DNA from: Bryobacterales bacterium
Lineage (GTDB): Bacteria > Acidobacteriota > Terriglobia > Bryobacterales > Bryobacteraceae
Assembly: GCA_003136675.1 (NCBI GenBank)
Contig: PLFE01000083.1
Location: forward strand, 1 to 42,577
Length of the DNA: 42,577 nt
Direction: 5' to 3'
Shown here: positions 22,472 to 31,485 of the stretch, piece after piece
How the letters are laid out: each line of letters starts with the position of its first letter
Numbering within the stretch: position 1 is the first letter of the stretch
The notes under the pieces: generated by a model
The model's database searches: none
What the model was told of the DNA's origin: nothing
What the model saw: only the letters and a program-made list of their open reading frames with translations
Translations under genes and position numbers: made by a program

Positions 22472-23689
22472 GTGCGGATGAGGAAATGGTCAGTCGTCAT
22501 CCTGCTGGGTTTGGGGATGGTGATTGCCTATGTAGATCGAGCGAACCTATCCTCGGTGCTGGCTTTTCATGATTTCCGGGTCGCGTTCCATCTGAGCGAT
22601 ACGGATCGCGGGCTCCTGAATTCGGCGTTCTTCTGGAGTTATGCGGTTCTACAAATTCCGGCCGGCTGGATTGTCGATCGTTATGGGGCGAAACGGCCTT
22701 ATGCGATCTGCTTTGCGCTCTGGAGCCTGGCGTCCGCGGCATCCGGATTCGTGCAGAACATCGGGCAACTGACGGCCGCAAGGCTTGTGCTGGGGGTTGG
22801 CGAATCCGTGAGCACGGCGGCGAGCTTGCGTTGGATTCGATTCAACTGCGCGGAACAGGATCGCGGCCTGGCCACGGGCATCCTGTTCGCAGGGACCAAA
22901 GTGGGTGCTGCAATCGGCGCGCCGGTCACTGTTTTTCTGGTGTCGCGCTTCAACTGGCGTTTGATGTTTCTCGTTTCCGGGGTGAGTGGCCTGGTTTGGC
23001 TGGCTGCGTGGGTGTTCGGCGTTGGCGATGAACGGCCTGCGAAGGTTACTCCGGTCGGCTTTGTGAATTCTCCGGTGAAGATGGGCAACTTACTGAGCCA
23101 CCCCGCTCTTTGGGGAATCTTACTGGGGACGTTTGCGTATAACTACTTTATTTACTTTTGCCTCACCTGGCTGCCGGCTTACTTCACGGAGGCGCGGCAT
23201 CTTTCGCCGAGGGCCATGGGGTTCTACACGATGTTCAGTTTCGGCGGGATGGCGATCGTGAGCGTTCTCGCGGGCTGGGCGGCGGACCGTATGATCGCAC
23301 GCGGGGGCCATCCGGTGCGAACCCGCAAACTGTTTACCCTGGTGGGGTTCGTTCTCGCTTCCACGGAAATTGTGGGGATGTTGACGCGATCGAACGGCGT
23401 GGCGCTATTCTTCGCGATTTTCTCGCTTGCCGGGCTGGGTCTGGCAACGGCGAATTATTGGGCTCTGACACAGACTATTTTCCCCCAGAACGCGATTGGA
23501 CGGATTATTGGCGTGCAGAACTGCGCGTCGAATTTGTCGGGTATCGCGGCGGCGATTCTTACGGGCTGGTTGAAACAGTTGACTGGGGGTTATGGGGCGT
23601 CCGGCGTGGCGATTCTGGTGGTGTTGCTGATTGGGCTGGCGTCCTATGGGCTGCTGGTGCGCGAGGAACCTGTAAAGGCGGGTAATTGA
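22472..23689 (+). CDS. MFS transporter, anion:cation symporter (hexuronate-type) family
   Basis: A 405-residue inner-membrane protein with 12 predicted helices. MVIAYVDRANLSSVL, near the end of helix 1, and GWIVDRYGAKRP, in the helix 2-3 loop, are hallmarks of the anion:cation symporter family (hexuronate, tartrate and phthalate carriers). A second repeat is seen at about 260 (GWAADRMIARGG). The start is GTG 22472, immediately after the dehydratase TAA; ATG 22478 in the same frame is an alternative. Together with the UxuA-like enzyme it probably brings in a hexuronate, aldonate or ketodeoxy acid (inference). Its last 46 nt overlap the convergent GNAT gene. Confidence 0.93.
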   Translation: MRMRKWSVVILLGLGMVIAYVDRANLSSVLAFHDFRVAFHLSDTDRGLLNSAFFWSYAVLQIPAGWIVDRYGAKRPYAICFALWSLASAASGFVQNIGQLTAARLVLGVGESVSTAASLRWIRFNCAEQDRGLATGILFAGTKVGAAIGAPVTVFLVSRFNWRLMFLVSGVSGLVWLAAWVFGVGDERPAKVTPVGFVNSPVKMGNLLSHPALWGILLGTFAYNYFIYFCLTWLPAYFTEARHLSPRAMGFYTMFSFGGMAIVSVLAGWAADRMIARGGHPVRTRKLFTLVGFVLASTEIVGMLTRSNGVALFFAIFSLAGLGLATANYWALTQTIFPQNAIGRIIGVQNCASNLSGIAAAILTGWLKQLTGGYGASGVAILVVLLIGLASYGLLVREEPVKAGN

Positions 23690-24126
23690 TAGAGATGTAG
23701 CGCCATCACTACTGTGGCTTCTCGCGGCCTTTGGTAGTAGTTCGGCAACGTTCGTAGAACTTTGAAGCCGAACTTTCTGTTGAGCGCGATCATTGGCTTG
23801 TTGCTCTTCCGCGAGTTGGTGACGATGCGCTTGAATTTGTGCTGGCGGGCATAGGCGATTTGCCAGCACTTCATTAGGTCGCCAAAGCCTTGTCCTTGAA
23901 ATCCAGGCAGGATGCCCGTTGAAGCAATGTACAGGGTTGCGCGCTGGTGTTCAAAAGCGCAGCAGCCGATTTTGCGGTTGTCGACAAGCAACCACCAGGC
24001 GTCGAAGGCTTTCCAGTCCTCGCGGCTGAACCAATCGTCTGGATATTGGTGGAATGCCTTGCGGTCGAAGATCTCGAGGCTGCGCAGTTCGTCCGGTTTT
24101 CGGGCGCGACGGAATTCTGTTTTCAT
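23644..24126 (-). CDS. GNAT-family acetyltransferase
   Basis: A 160-residue GNAT protein: N-terminal FRRARKPDELRSLEIFDRKA, central strand TLYIASTGILPGFQG, CoA-loop GFQGQGFG (about 74-81) and the conserved C-terminal NKPMIALNRKFGF segment (about 108-120). It acetylates an unknown amine. The ATG overlaps the FAD oxidoreductase stop by 4 nt (ATGA), so it is translated as the last gene of that operon. The last 15 codons (from QLPAFTGSS) overlap the 3' end of the MFS gene on the other strand and look non-conserved, suggesting that the C-terminus was extended by loss of an earlier stop. Confidence 0.9.
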   Translation of the reverse strand: MKTEFRRARKPDELRSLEIFDRKAFHQYPDDWFSREDWKAFDAWWLLVDNRKIGCCAFEHQRATLYIASTGILPGFQGQGFGDLMKCWQIAYARQHKFKRIVTNSRKSNKPMIALNRKFGFKVLRTLPNYYQRPREATVVMALHLYQLPAFTGSSRTSSP

Positions 24127-25946
24127 GCTCCGGAAATTTGAGAGACCGCGCGACGGGCTTCGAGAATCGACATGCGGTGGTCCATGATGCCGGATAAGTC
24201 TGAGTTGGCGAATGCAATGCGGCCGAACGGGTTCTGCCGCAGCACTTCGCCCGGTCCTGGTTTGCCGTTCAGTCCGAAGAAGAAGCCGGGCTGCGGACTG
24301 AGGTACGCGTGTCCCCAGCGGTTGAGGATGATTCCGGCGATATCGCGATCCGCGTTGAATCCGGTTTTCCCGAACATCGCAGTGAACTGGTCGCGAATGG
24401 TTTGTTCATAGGTGCGGAAGGAGGTTGACATCAGGTCCGCACGGCCGCGAGCGGTCTGCTCTTCAATCGGCAGGCCCGGCTTCGAGAACAGGATCTTCAG
24501 TGTTAGTACCGTTGGCGTGTCCGGATTGATCGAGGCGGGGTCCGTGCCGAAGGTGGCTACCTTTCGGAGAGTGATGGAGTTGCCGATGCCCTCGAACCAT
24601 TGGCATTCGGTGAGACCAAGCCGGTCGAGGAAACGCCAGTTGCGCACGGCGACATTGGCCATCAGGCAAGGGGCGCGATGGAATTGGGCGTATGCTTCGC
24701 GGCACGCGGAAGGCAGATCGCGCACGATGTGTTTAGCGGTCCAGCTACCGCCGGCGAGAATGACAGCATGTGAGTGGACGCGGTAGAGCTTGCCTCCGGA
24801 TTCATAGACAATCTCGCCGGCCGGGTGCACGGAAATGACTGTCGAACTTAGACGGAGCCGCGTCGGGCTTGCGGGATGGTCGAGCTCATCGAACTGAACG
24901 GCCCCGCGGCAGATACCGGCCATCGATGCGTCGCCGGATATCGCATGAGGGTTCAACTGCTTCAGGATGTGCCGCGCCAACCCCGTGTTCCCGCCTGGGA
25001 ACATTTGCGCGCCCTGTTTATAATCCCAGGGCAGCAGCACATCGGCGGCGTACTCACAGTATGCCGAAAGCGCATCCGCGCCGAGTCCGGAACCGCCGCC
25101 GGAGATGGGCGATAGAAAGGTCCGCACCGTTTCCTGGCTCAGTGCATAGGTATCCATCAGGTGCTGTTCCAAGGTGACGCTGTCCAGATGCCGGGAGGCT
25201 GGGTCACCGTGTTTGGTGGGTTGGAATCGGTGGGTGGAAAACGGCTTGCGATCTGTCTCCCGCATGCCCATCAGTTCGCGCCTGGCCTGTTCCGAAATGG
25301 GAGCGCCGGCGAGACGCGTGCCCCATGGATCGCGCACCCAGACACCTGCAGGGCGCCCAAATTTCGCGCCAAAGTAGAAGCCGGAAGTGGGTCCACCTAC
25401 GCCGTAGGGGGCGGTTTGTATATCCGGGGCTTTCGCTTTGCCGGTCCAGTTCTGATAGTGAAACTCGCTCCAGCCGATCCCGATCGAATCATAGAAGCCC
25501 GCGAGAAAATCTGAGCGCAGTGGAGGAAAGCATGCAGCGGAGCCCTGATGCACCATGAGTCGGTGGCCATCCACCTCGAACTCATTGCGCTTGGCTTCTC
25601 CTCCGAAGATGGGATGGTTATCCAAGACCAGGCAGGTTTTTCCGGGATGGGCTCTCGCGAAAAACAGCGCGGCGGACATGCCGCTGATTCCGCCGCCTAC
25701 CACGGCGCAATCGAAAGTTTCGCCCGTATCGGTGATCTCCGGGCGCTTGCCTTCGTACCGGTGATCGCGAATGGCGTGGCCAGCCGCGGCAACTTCGTAG
25801 GTGTTACCGTTCGATCTCGCATAATCGCCAACGCCGCTGAATCCGGTCCAATCGGATTCGGCCAGGAGGCTCAGCGGCGTCACTCCCGTCAGTAGAGCGC
25901 TGCCGCTGGCCAGTAGGGTGGAGTTCAGAAAATCGCGGCGATCCAT
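24123..25946 (-). CDS. Tat-exported FAD-dependent oxidoreductase (spermidine dehydrogenase-like)
   Basis: A 607-residue flavoprotein. The leader MDRRDFLNSTLLASGSALLTG is a Tat signal. The FAD-binding Rossmann motif is VVGGGISGMSAALFFA (82-97), followed by VLDNHPIFGGEAKRNEF, the spermidine-dehydrogenase/NAD(P)-binding-like arrangement. A second conserved block is GGSWTAKHIVRDLP, and a C-terminal FAD contact region precedes DHRMSILEARRAV. It would oxidise an amine or another donor outside the cytoplasm; the substrate is unknown. ATG 25946 is chosen because it places RR at residues 3-4. A TTG at 25967 would overlap the previous stop (TTGA) and add seven residues. It lies in the signalling operon, directly after the receiver-phosphatase gene. 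Confidence 0.88.
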   Translation of the reverse strand: MDRRDFLNSTLLASGSALLTGVTPLSLLAESDWTGFSGVGDYARSNGNTYEVAAAGHAIRDHRYEGKRPEITDTGETFDCAVVGGGISGMSAALFFARAHPGKTCLVLDNHPIFGGEAKRNEFEVDGHRLMVHQGSAACFPPLRSDFLAGFYDSIGIGWSEFHYQNWTGKAKAPDIQTAPYGVGGPTSGFYFGAKFGRPAGVWVRDPWGTRLAGAPISEQARRELMGMRETDRKPFSTHRFQPTKHGDPASRHLDSVTLEQHLMDTYALSQETVRTFLSPISGGGSGLGADALSAYCEYAADVLLPWDYKQGAQMFPGGNTGLARHILKQLNPHAISGDASMAGICRGAVQFDELDHPASPTRLRLSSTVISVHPAGEIVYESGGKLYRVHSHAVILAGGSWTAKHIVRDLPSACREAYAQFHRAPCLMANVAVRNWRFLDRLGLTECQWFEGIGNSITLRKVATFGTDPASINPDTPTVLTLKILFSKPGLPIEEQTARGRADLMSTSFRTYEQTIRDQFTAMFGKTGFNADRDIAGIILNRWGHAYLSPQPGFFFGLNGKPGPGEVLRQNPFGRIAFANSDLSGIMDHRMSILEARRAVSQISGA

Positions 25947-25963
25947 TCTAAAGCGATCATAGA

Positions 25964-27163
25964 TCAACGCTTCTGAACGATCACGAAAGTGATGTCGTCG
26001 GACTGCACAACGCCCTCGTTAAATTCACTGGTGGCGTCGAGCAGATGCTGTTCCAGAGCGTGACTGCCCTGGGGGGCTTTCTCCCGAATGAGGGTCAACA
26101 GTCTTTCCTTGCCGAAGACTGCTGCGCTCCGATTTTCCGCGTCCGTGAGGCCGTCTGAATAGACCACCAGGATGTCTCCTTTTTGGAGATGGAACGTTTT
26201 GGACTCGAAGGTGGCGAATTCAAACATCCCCACGAAATGATCGCAAGAGACAAGGCTTTCGATCTCTCCCGAATCCGCGCGGTACAAGTACGCAGGGTTA
26301 TGTCCGGCGCTGATGAATTGCCCCGCTCCATTGGGCGTCAGGGAAAAAAGGAAAAGCGTGACGAACTGGAATGGAAGGGATTTTTCGCAGAGAAGCTGGT
26401 TGATCCGCGCCGCAACCTCACATGGGGTGGTTCCGGAGCGAAGTTCCATGCTGAGCGCGCCCAGCAACATGGAACTCAACAGGGCGGCGGGCAATCCTTT
26501 GCCGGAGACGTCGGCGAGAACGCCGGCCAATTCGCCGGAATTCAGTTGCAGAAAGTCGTAAAAATCTCCTCCCACATAGCGCGTGGGGCTGCTAAAGGCA
26601 TGGATGTCAAAATTTTCAAACTCGGGCAGGAAACGGGGCAGCAGGCTTTCCTGGGTTTCCCGTGCGAGGCCCAATTCCCACTCTCTCTGCTTTTTCTCCG
26701 CCAGAGTCTGGAGACGGATCACTTCGCGGCTGGCTTCGAGTTCCCGAACGGTTTCCTTTAATTCCAGATGCAACAGGCGCACTTCCAGGATGTTGTGAAC
26801 GCGCGCCTGCAGTTCGGCCATATCGAACGGTTTGCTGACAAAATCCTTGGCGCCGGCCGCCAGCGCGTGAAGCTTGTGCGCCGGTTGCGCGGTAATCACG
26901 AGCACCGGGAGATAGCCTTCCCCTTCGATCTGCCGCAGGCCGTCCATGACCGCGAATCCGTCCATGCCCGGCATTTGAAGGTCGAGCAAAATCAGGCTAT
27001 AGCGGTTCAGGCGGTAAAGCGGGCAAACCTGATTCGGGTCTGTGGTCGACTCGACGGAGACATAGCCAGCGACGCGCAACATCCCTTCCAGCAACCGGAC
27101 GTTCGTCTCCTTATCGTCAACAATCAGGATTCTGGCGTTGAGTATGTCTGTTGAACTAACCAT
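25964..27163 (-). CDS. Response regulator with PP2C/SpoIIE (RsbU-like) phosphatase output
   Basis: A 399-residue cytoplasmic protein from ATG 27161-27163, which overlaps the end of the hybrid kinase gene; a longer frame to 27211 lies inside that gene. The receiver (about 10-125) has D16/D17, phosphoacceptor D61 in LILLDLQMPGMDG and the KPF lysine. A coiled-coil linker (about 135-185) leads to a PPM/SpoIIE phosphatase with GGDFYDF, LADVSGKG, YSDGLTDAEN and QSDDITFV, the Asp set that binds Mn/Mg. Such proteins dephosphorylate an anti-anti-sigma (STAS) partner in partner-switching, but no STAS or RsbW-like gene is in the window. The input is probably the upstream PAS hybrid kinase. Confidence 0.93.
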   Translation of the reverse strand: MVSSTDILNARILIVDDKETNVRLLEGMLRVAGYVSVESTTDPNQVCPLYRLNRYSLILLDLQMPGMDGFAVMDGLRQIEGEGYLPVLVITAQPAHKLHALAAGAKDFVSKPFDMAELQARVHNILEVRLLHLELKETVRELEASREVIRLQTLAEKKQREWELGLARETQESLLPRFLPEFENFDIHAFSSPTRYVGGDFYDFLQLNSGELAGVLADVSGKGLPAALLSSMLLGALSMELRSGTTPCEVAARINQLLCEKSLPFQFVTLFLFSLTPNGAGQFISAGHNPAYLYRADSGEIESLVSCDHFVGMFEFATFESKTFHLQKGDILVVYSDGLTDAENRSAAVFGKERLLTLIREKAPQGSHALEQHLLDATSEFNEGVVQSDDITFVIVQKR

Positions 27164-29258
27164 GAGCTGCGGCATGCTCCAGGGCAGCATCGAGTGTATC
27201 CATGAACTCATTCACCTTGATCGGTTTGGTGAGGTAGCGAAAGAACCCTGCGACCAAGCCCTTCTCGATATCCCGGGGCATGGCGTTGGCACTGAGTGCA
27301 ACGACGGGAATATGCCTCGTGACGAGGTCTTCACGAAGGATTCTCAAGGCCTCGATACCACTGATGCCGGGCAGATTGATGTCCATCAAAATCACATCCG
27401 GGCGGTGAGCGCGGGCAAGCTGGACACCGAGATTTCCATCCCTGGCACTCAGCAGGCGAATATCCGGGCGGCGCTTGATCAGTTGCTCAACCAGGTTCAG
27501 GTTGGCCGGATTATCCTCGACATAGAGCAGCGTCCGCAAACGTGCGCCCTCCGGGATCTGCGGCGATGTTATCGCGGAAGAGCCGTGCCGGTCCGCTGCG
27601 AGGGTTGGCCGCTGAGCCGCATTCAAATCGAACCAGAACACGGTTCCCTGCCCGACCGTGCTGTCCACTCCGATGGAGCCGCCCATCATCTCCACCAGCC
27701 GTTTACTCATGACGAGACCGATGCCAGTGCCCTCCTCGCTGGTGGTCTCTCGTCCGAGGCGGTTGAACGATTGAAAAAGCTGCTTGATCATCTCCGGCCG
27801 TAACCCGGCGCCCGTGTCCCGAACGCTGATTCGCACGCGGTCCGCTTCGCGCGGGCAATCCACGTCCACTACGACGCTTCCATTTGAGCGGTTGTATTTG
27901 ATGGCGTTCGAAAGAAGGTTGATGATCACCTGCTTCAGCCGCGTGCGATCGGCATCTACAAAGCAGGGAAGGTCGAATTGCGGAAAAGCCATTCCAATGC
28001 CACGCTTTTGGCCTTGCGGCTCGATCATGGCCTGGCATTCCGACATCACTTCCGACAGCGATGTGGGCTCCAGAGAGAGAGCCAGCTTGCCGGATTCAAT
28101 CTGCGCCAGATCCAGAATTTCGTTGATCAGTTCCAGCAGATACCACCCGGCATGAAGAATCTGGTCGACACTCGCCGTTTGGGAAGGGGTGGGAGGGGGC
28201 GTGTCGGAAATCAAGAGTTGCGCGAAACCGAGAATCGCGTTCAGAGGCGAGCGCAGTTCATGGCTCATGCTGGAAAGGAAATCCGATTTCGCGAGGTTGG
28301 CTTTCTCGGCGGCCGCTTTGGCACGTTCCAGTTCGACGTTATTTTCCTGCTGCATCTGCTCGAAGCGTTTGCGCTCGGTAACGTCGCGGGCGGCGGCGAA
28401 CACGCCTTGCAGCTTGCGTTCCCGATCGTGGAAGGTGGTCGCGTTATAAGACACCACCGTCTCCTTGCCGTCCCTGGCGCGCGCGGTCAGCTCATAATCG
28501 GTTACCTTATTTCCGCTCAGAACGCGCTTGATACCCGCCTCGGCCCTCTCCGGATCCGTGAAACAACTCTTGAACGGGGCGCCGATGAGTTCATCGCGAG
28601 TACACCCTGTGAGCGCCTCCGTCTGCTTATTCACGTCGGTGATGATGCCCGCAGGATCGGTAGTCATCAGCGCGTCGATGTTCGATTCGATCAGAGAGCG
28701 GGTGTAGAACTGCTGATCGCGCAGGCGCTGGTCGAGTAGTTTCTGCTCGGCTTCCACGTGCTTGCGGGCGGTATTATCGGTGCCGATCAACAGATACCCG
28801 ATGATTCCGCCTTGGTCGTCACGCAATGCGGTAACCGACACCACGGCGGGAAAGCGGCTGCCATCTTTGCGAATGTAGGTCAGCTCATAGATGTCTTCAA
28901 TGCCTCGCGAAGCTTTGAATACCAGGGCTTCAAAGCCGGGGGTGATCGGAGTCGCCAGTTCGAGACTCAGGGCTTTGGCGCGCGCGATCACTTCCTGCGG
29001 ATCGGAGATATCGGCGGGTGTGATCTTGTCCACCACTTCCATTGCCGTATAGCCCAGCATGCGTTCGGCGCCTACGTTGAATAGCTGAATGACGCCTTTC
29101 TCATCCGTTGCGATGCTGGAAAAGTTCGCACTATTAAAGATGGCGTTCTGCAGCGCCCCTGTCTTCAGCAGGGCGGCTTCGCGTCCGACCTCCGTGACTA
29201 CATCCGCGTTCACTAGCGGCTCCTCGAGAACTGTGGATTCGTTGTATTGCGCAGACAT
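27156..29258 (-). CDS. Hybrid histidine kinase: PAS-PAS-HisKA-HATPase-receiver
   Basis: A 700-residue cytoplasmic kinase from ATG 29256-29258 (MSAQYNEST). Longer open frame to 29444 has no coding look. PAS1 (about 35-165) ends in the YIRKDGSRFP...LIGTDNTARKH pattern; PAS2 is at about 182-298 and ends DVTERKRFE. The HisKA box is FLSSMSHELRSPLNAI with H333. The ATPase domain has INLLSNAIKYNR, DTGAGL and GTGIGLVMSKRL. A C-terminal receiver (about 575-695) has VEDN, the phosphoacceptor in VILMDINLPG and the KPI lysine. No membrane helix, so it senses an internal signal. It overlaps the receiver-phosphatase gene and likely feeds it. Confidence 0.93.
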   Translation of the reverse strand: MSAQYNESTVLEEPLVNADVVTEVGREAALLKTGALQNAIFNSANFSSIATDEKGVIQLFNVGAERMLGYTAMEVVDKITPADISDPQEVIARAKALSLELATPITPGFEALVFKASRGIEDIYELTYIRKDGSRFPAVVSVTALRDDQGGIIGYLLIGTDNTARKHVEAEQKLLDQRLRDQQFYTRSLIESNIDALMTTDPAGIITDVNKQTEALTGCTRDELIGAPFKSCFTDPERAEAGIKRVLSGNKVTDYELTARARDGKETVVSYNATTFHDRERKLQGVFAAARDVTERKRFEQMQQENNVELERAKAAAEKANLAKSDFLSSMSHELRSPLNAILGFAQLLISDTPPPTPSQTASVDQILHAGWYLLELINEILDLAQIESGKLALSLEPTSLSEVMSECQAMIEPQGQKRGIGMAFPQFDLPCFVDADRTRLKQVIINLLSNAIKYNRSNGSVVVDVDCPREADRVRISVRDTGAGLRPEMIKQLFQSFNRLGRETTSEEGTGIGLVMSKRLVEMMGGSIGVDSTVGQGTVFWFDLNAAQRPTLAADRHGSSAITSPQIPEGARLRTLLYVEDNPANLNLVEQLIKRRPDIRLLSARDGNLGVQLARAHRPDVILMDINLPGISGIEALRILREDLVTRHIPVVALSANAMPRDIEKGLVAGFFRYLTKPIKVNEFMDTLDAALEHAAAHG

Positions 29259-29350
29259 AACACACACCTTTGTCGAGGCAGCAAAATAGCAAAGTCTCTG
29301 GGCGACTTGCTTTACAGTGCACGGATGGGGCCAATCCAAAGCAGCTTCCC

Positions 29351-31447
29351 TTACTCCGGGAGCGCCATGTAAATTGTGGAGCCCTCGCCGAGTCGCCCCT
29401 CTGCCCACATACGTCCCCGATAACGCTCTACGATCCGCTTGCAAATGGCCAGGCCAAGTCCGGTTCCTGGATACTCGTCTTTATGGAGGCGTTTGAAGAG
29501 CCCGAAGATGCGCTCGGCGTACTGCGGGTCAAAGCCAATCCCATTATCCTGAACCGAGATCAGCCACTGACCGCCCTCCAGGTTGGCAGAAATGTGGACC
29601 TCGGGCGGCACTTCTGGTTTGCGATACTTCAACGCGTTCGAAAGAAGATTCTGAAACACCTGCGCCATTTGCGAGGTATCCCCTTGCACTTTGGGAAGGG
29701 GCTGAGCAGTTATCACCGCGCCCGTTTCTTCGATGCGCTTCTCGAGCGCGTAGCGCGCTTGCGCCAAAGAGAGAGACAGATCGGCGACTCCCGCGGGCAG
29801 GCCATCCTTATGTACGATGCGCGAGTAGCTCAGCAGATCTCGAATAAGCGATTCCATTCGGGCGGAGCCCTCGTTAATAAACGCGAGAAATTCCACCGCC
29901 CGATCATCGAGCGCATGAGAATAGGTTCGGCTCAGAAGCTCGCTATAAATCGACACATTGCGAAGCGGCTCCTGAAGATCATGACTCGCCACGTAGGCGA
30001 ATTCCTCCAGTTCCCGATTGACTGTTTCGAGCTCCCGGCGAGCAAGCACTTGCGGGGTCACCTCGGTGAGGACTGCGATCACACCCGACACCGAGCTGTC
30101 CGGTTCGCGGATCGGGCTGTACACGAGATTGAACCAATGGTCTTCGATTTCCCCGTCCTTGTCGGAATCGTAGGAGATGGACCATTCGCTCGCGAGAAAC
30201 GGTTCCCCGGTGTCCATCACGTGGTTCAGCGCGTCCCACACATGCTGGCCTAGTTCGGGAACGGACTCCGCAAAACGGCGGCCCAGCAGATTTCTTCCCT
30301 GCAGAAGAGCCTGATAGGGAGGGTTGGCCAGTTCGACCACGAAGTCGCGGCCGCGAAGTACGATGATTGCGACCGGCGCCTGTGCAAAAACCTGCTGAAG
30401 GCGTTCTTTGCTGGCACGTAGGTCGCTTTCCATGCGCTTGCGTCCCCCGATATCGAGCAGTTCGATTACGGTACCGATAACCCCCGCGCCTTCGCGAATG
30501 GGACTGGCAGCGTAAGCTACCGGATAGAAGTGACCCTCCTTGTGAATGAAGACTTCTTCGCCGTGCACCTGGTTGTTCTCATGAAGAACGCGGCAAAGGG
30601 GACATTCCTCCAAGGGGTAGAACGATCCGTCGGCCCGCTGGAAATGAATTACGCTGTGCAAGGCGCGCCCCTGAATCTCCTCAAACGTGAAACCGGTCAG
30701 CGTTTCGGCGGCCGGGTTCATGAAGATGCATTGGTGGCGATTATCCATGATGAACAGGGCCACGGAGGCATTGGTGGTGATGGCCTCGGTGAGGCGAAGT
30801 TGCTCACGCAACGCAGCCTCCACGCGTTTGCGCTCAGTAATGTCCTCGATGATGGCAATCAATTGCGCCGGCCTGCCCTTCTCCCGGTGCATGGAGGATG
30901 AGGCCCGCGCCCATACGATGCGTCCGTCCTTGTGAATGTAGCGCTTCTCGATGGTTGCCATGGTGTGGGTGCCATCTTGAAACGACGCGTAGAACCGCCG
31001 CGTTGGGGCAACGTCATCCGGGTGCGTGAAGTGCCTCGAATCGCGTGCGGCAAGTTCTTCGCGGGTGTAGCCAAGCATGTCCAGGTAGGCGCGGTTCATC
31101 TCCATGATTTGTCCCTCTGGCGTGGTGAGCACCATGCCGATCGGGGCTTTCTCAAAGGCACGGCTGAAGAGCATCTCACTGGCGCGGAGTTCGTTGACGT
31201 CCTCCAGCCGGTGAACGAGGAATTGAACCGCCCCGTCAGAAGCGAACACGCGATGAAAGGAGGCAATTAATTCGCGGTGCGTGTCAGGAAAGACATCCAT
31301 AACGCTGCGGCCAACGATTTGCCGAGACTGTTTGGCCGCTTGCAGGTAGGCGTCGCTCACCGCCGCGATGGTGAAGTGGGGATCATCCGGCAACACGACC
31401 AGGAAACGTCCAGGGAGGGCATCGAAGAGCGCGCGGAAGTCCAGCAA
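29351..31447 (-). CDS. Multi-PAS histidine kinase without receiver
   Basis: A 698-residue cytoplasmic kinase. Four PAS-type modules are visible: 1-88 (LPGRFLVVLPDDPHFTIAAV, unusually short), about 92-210 (ending EDITERKRVE), about 215-340 (with ECPLCRVL and ending LDIGGRKRME), and about 345-470. The phosphoacceptor box is EEFAYVASHDLQEPLRNVSI with H489, the subtype common in phytochrome-like kinases. The ATPase domain shows LLSNALKYR, DNGIGFDP and YPGTGLGLAICKRI. The first PAS goes straight from DVFPDTHREL to VQFLVHRLEDVNEL and lacks roughly 30-40 residues of the usual module. The hybrid kinase starts 92 nt downstream on the same strand, so co-transcription is possible. Confidence 0.93.
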   Translation of the reverse strand: MLDFRALFDALPGRFLVVLPDDPHFTIAAVSDAYLQAAKQSRQIVGRSVMDVFPDTHRELIASFHRVFASDGAVQFLVHRLEDVNELRASEMLFSRAFEKAPIGMVLTTPEGQIMEMNRAYLDMLGYTREELAARDSRHFTHPDDVAPTRRFYASFQDGTHTMATIEKRYIHKDGRIVWARASSSMHREKGRPAQLIAIIEDITERKRVEAALREQLRLTEAITTNASVALFIMDNRHQCIFMNPAAETLTGFTFEEIQGRALHSVIHFQRADGSFYPLEECPLCRVLHENNQVHGEEVFIHKEGHFYPVAYAASPIREGAGVIGTVIELLDIGGRKRMESDLRASKERLQQVFAQAPVAIIVLRGRDFVVELANPPYQALLQGRNLLGRRFAESVPELGQHVWDALNHVMDTGEPFLASEWSISYDSDKDGEIEDHWFNLVYSPIREPDSSVSGVIAVLTEVTPQVLARRELETVNRELEEFAYVASHDLQEPLRNVSIYSELLSRTYSHALDDRAVEFLAFINEGSARMESLIRDLLSYSRIVHKDGLPAGVADLSLSLAQARYALEKRIEETGAVITAQPLPKVQGDTSQMAQVFQNLLSNALKYRKPEVPPEVHISANLEGGQWLISVQDNGIGFDPQYAERIFGLFKRLHKDEYPGTGLGLAICKRIVERYRGRMWAEGRLGEGSTIYMALPE

Positions 31448-31474
31448 TTCAGTCTAGGGTATCGTACCCAAGCC

Positions 31475-31480
31475 TATAAT
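31475..31480 (+). promoter_or_regulatory. -10 element TATAAT placing the transcript start at the TPR start codon
   Basis: A perfect TATAAT ends 5 nt before the GTG of the TPR gene (31486). Transcription would begin about 6-7 nt after the hexamer, on or beside the start codon, giving a leaderless mRNA. No clear -35 is present at the usual spacing (31452-31457, GTCTAG). A perfect dyad GGGTA-TCG-TACCC at 31457-31469 occupies that spot and may be an operator. Confidence 0.4.
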
Positions 31481-31485
31481 AAGGC

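Noticed and set aside
25947..25967. Seven-residue extension of the FAD oxidoreductase from TTG 25967
   Set aside because: The ATG at 25946 gives a well-formed Tat leader with RR at residues 3-4, whereas the extension would move it inward. The TTGA overlap keeps it possible but less likely.
29259..29444. 62-residue N-terminal extension of the PAS hybrid kinase
   Set aside because: The added sequence is Arg/His/Gly-rich without domain character; ATG 29256-29258 gives a normal start.
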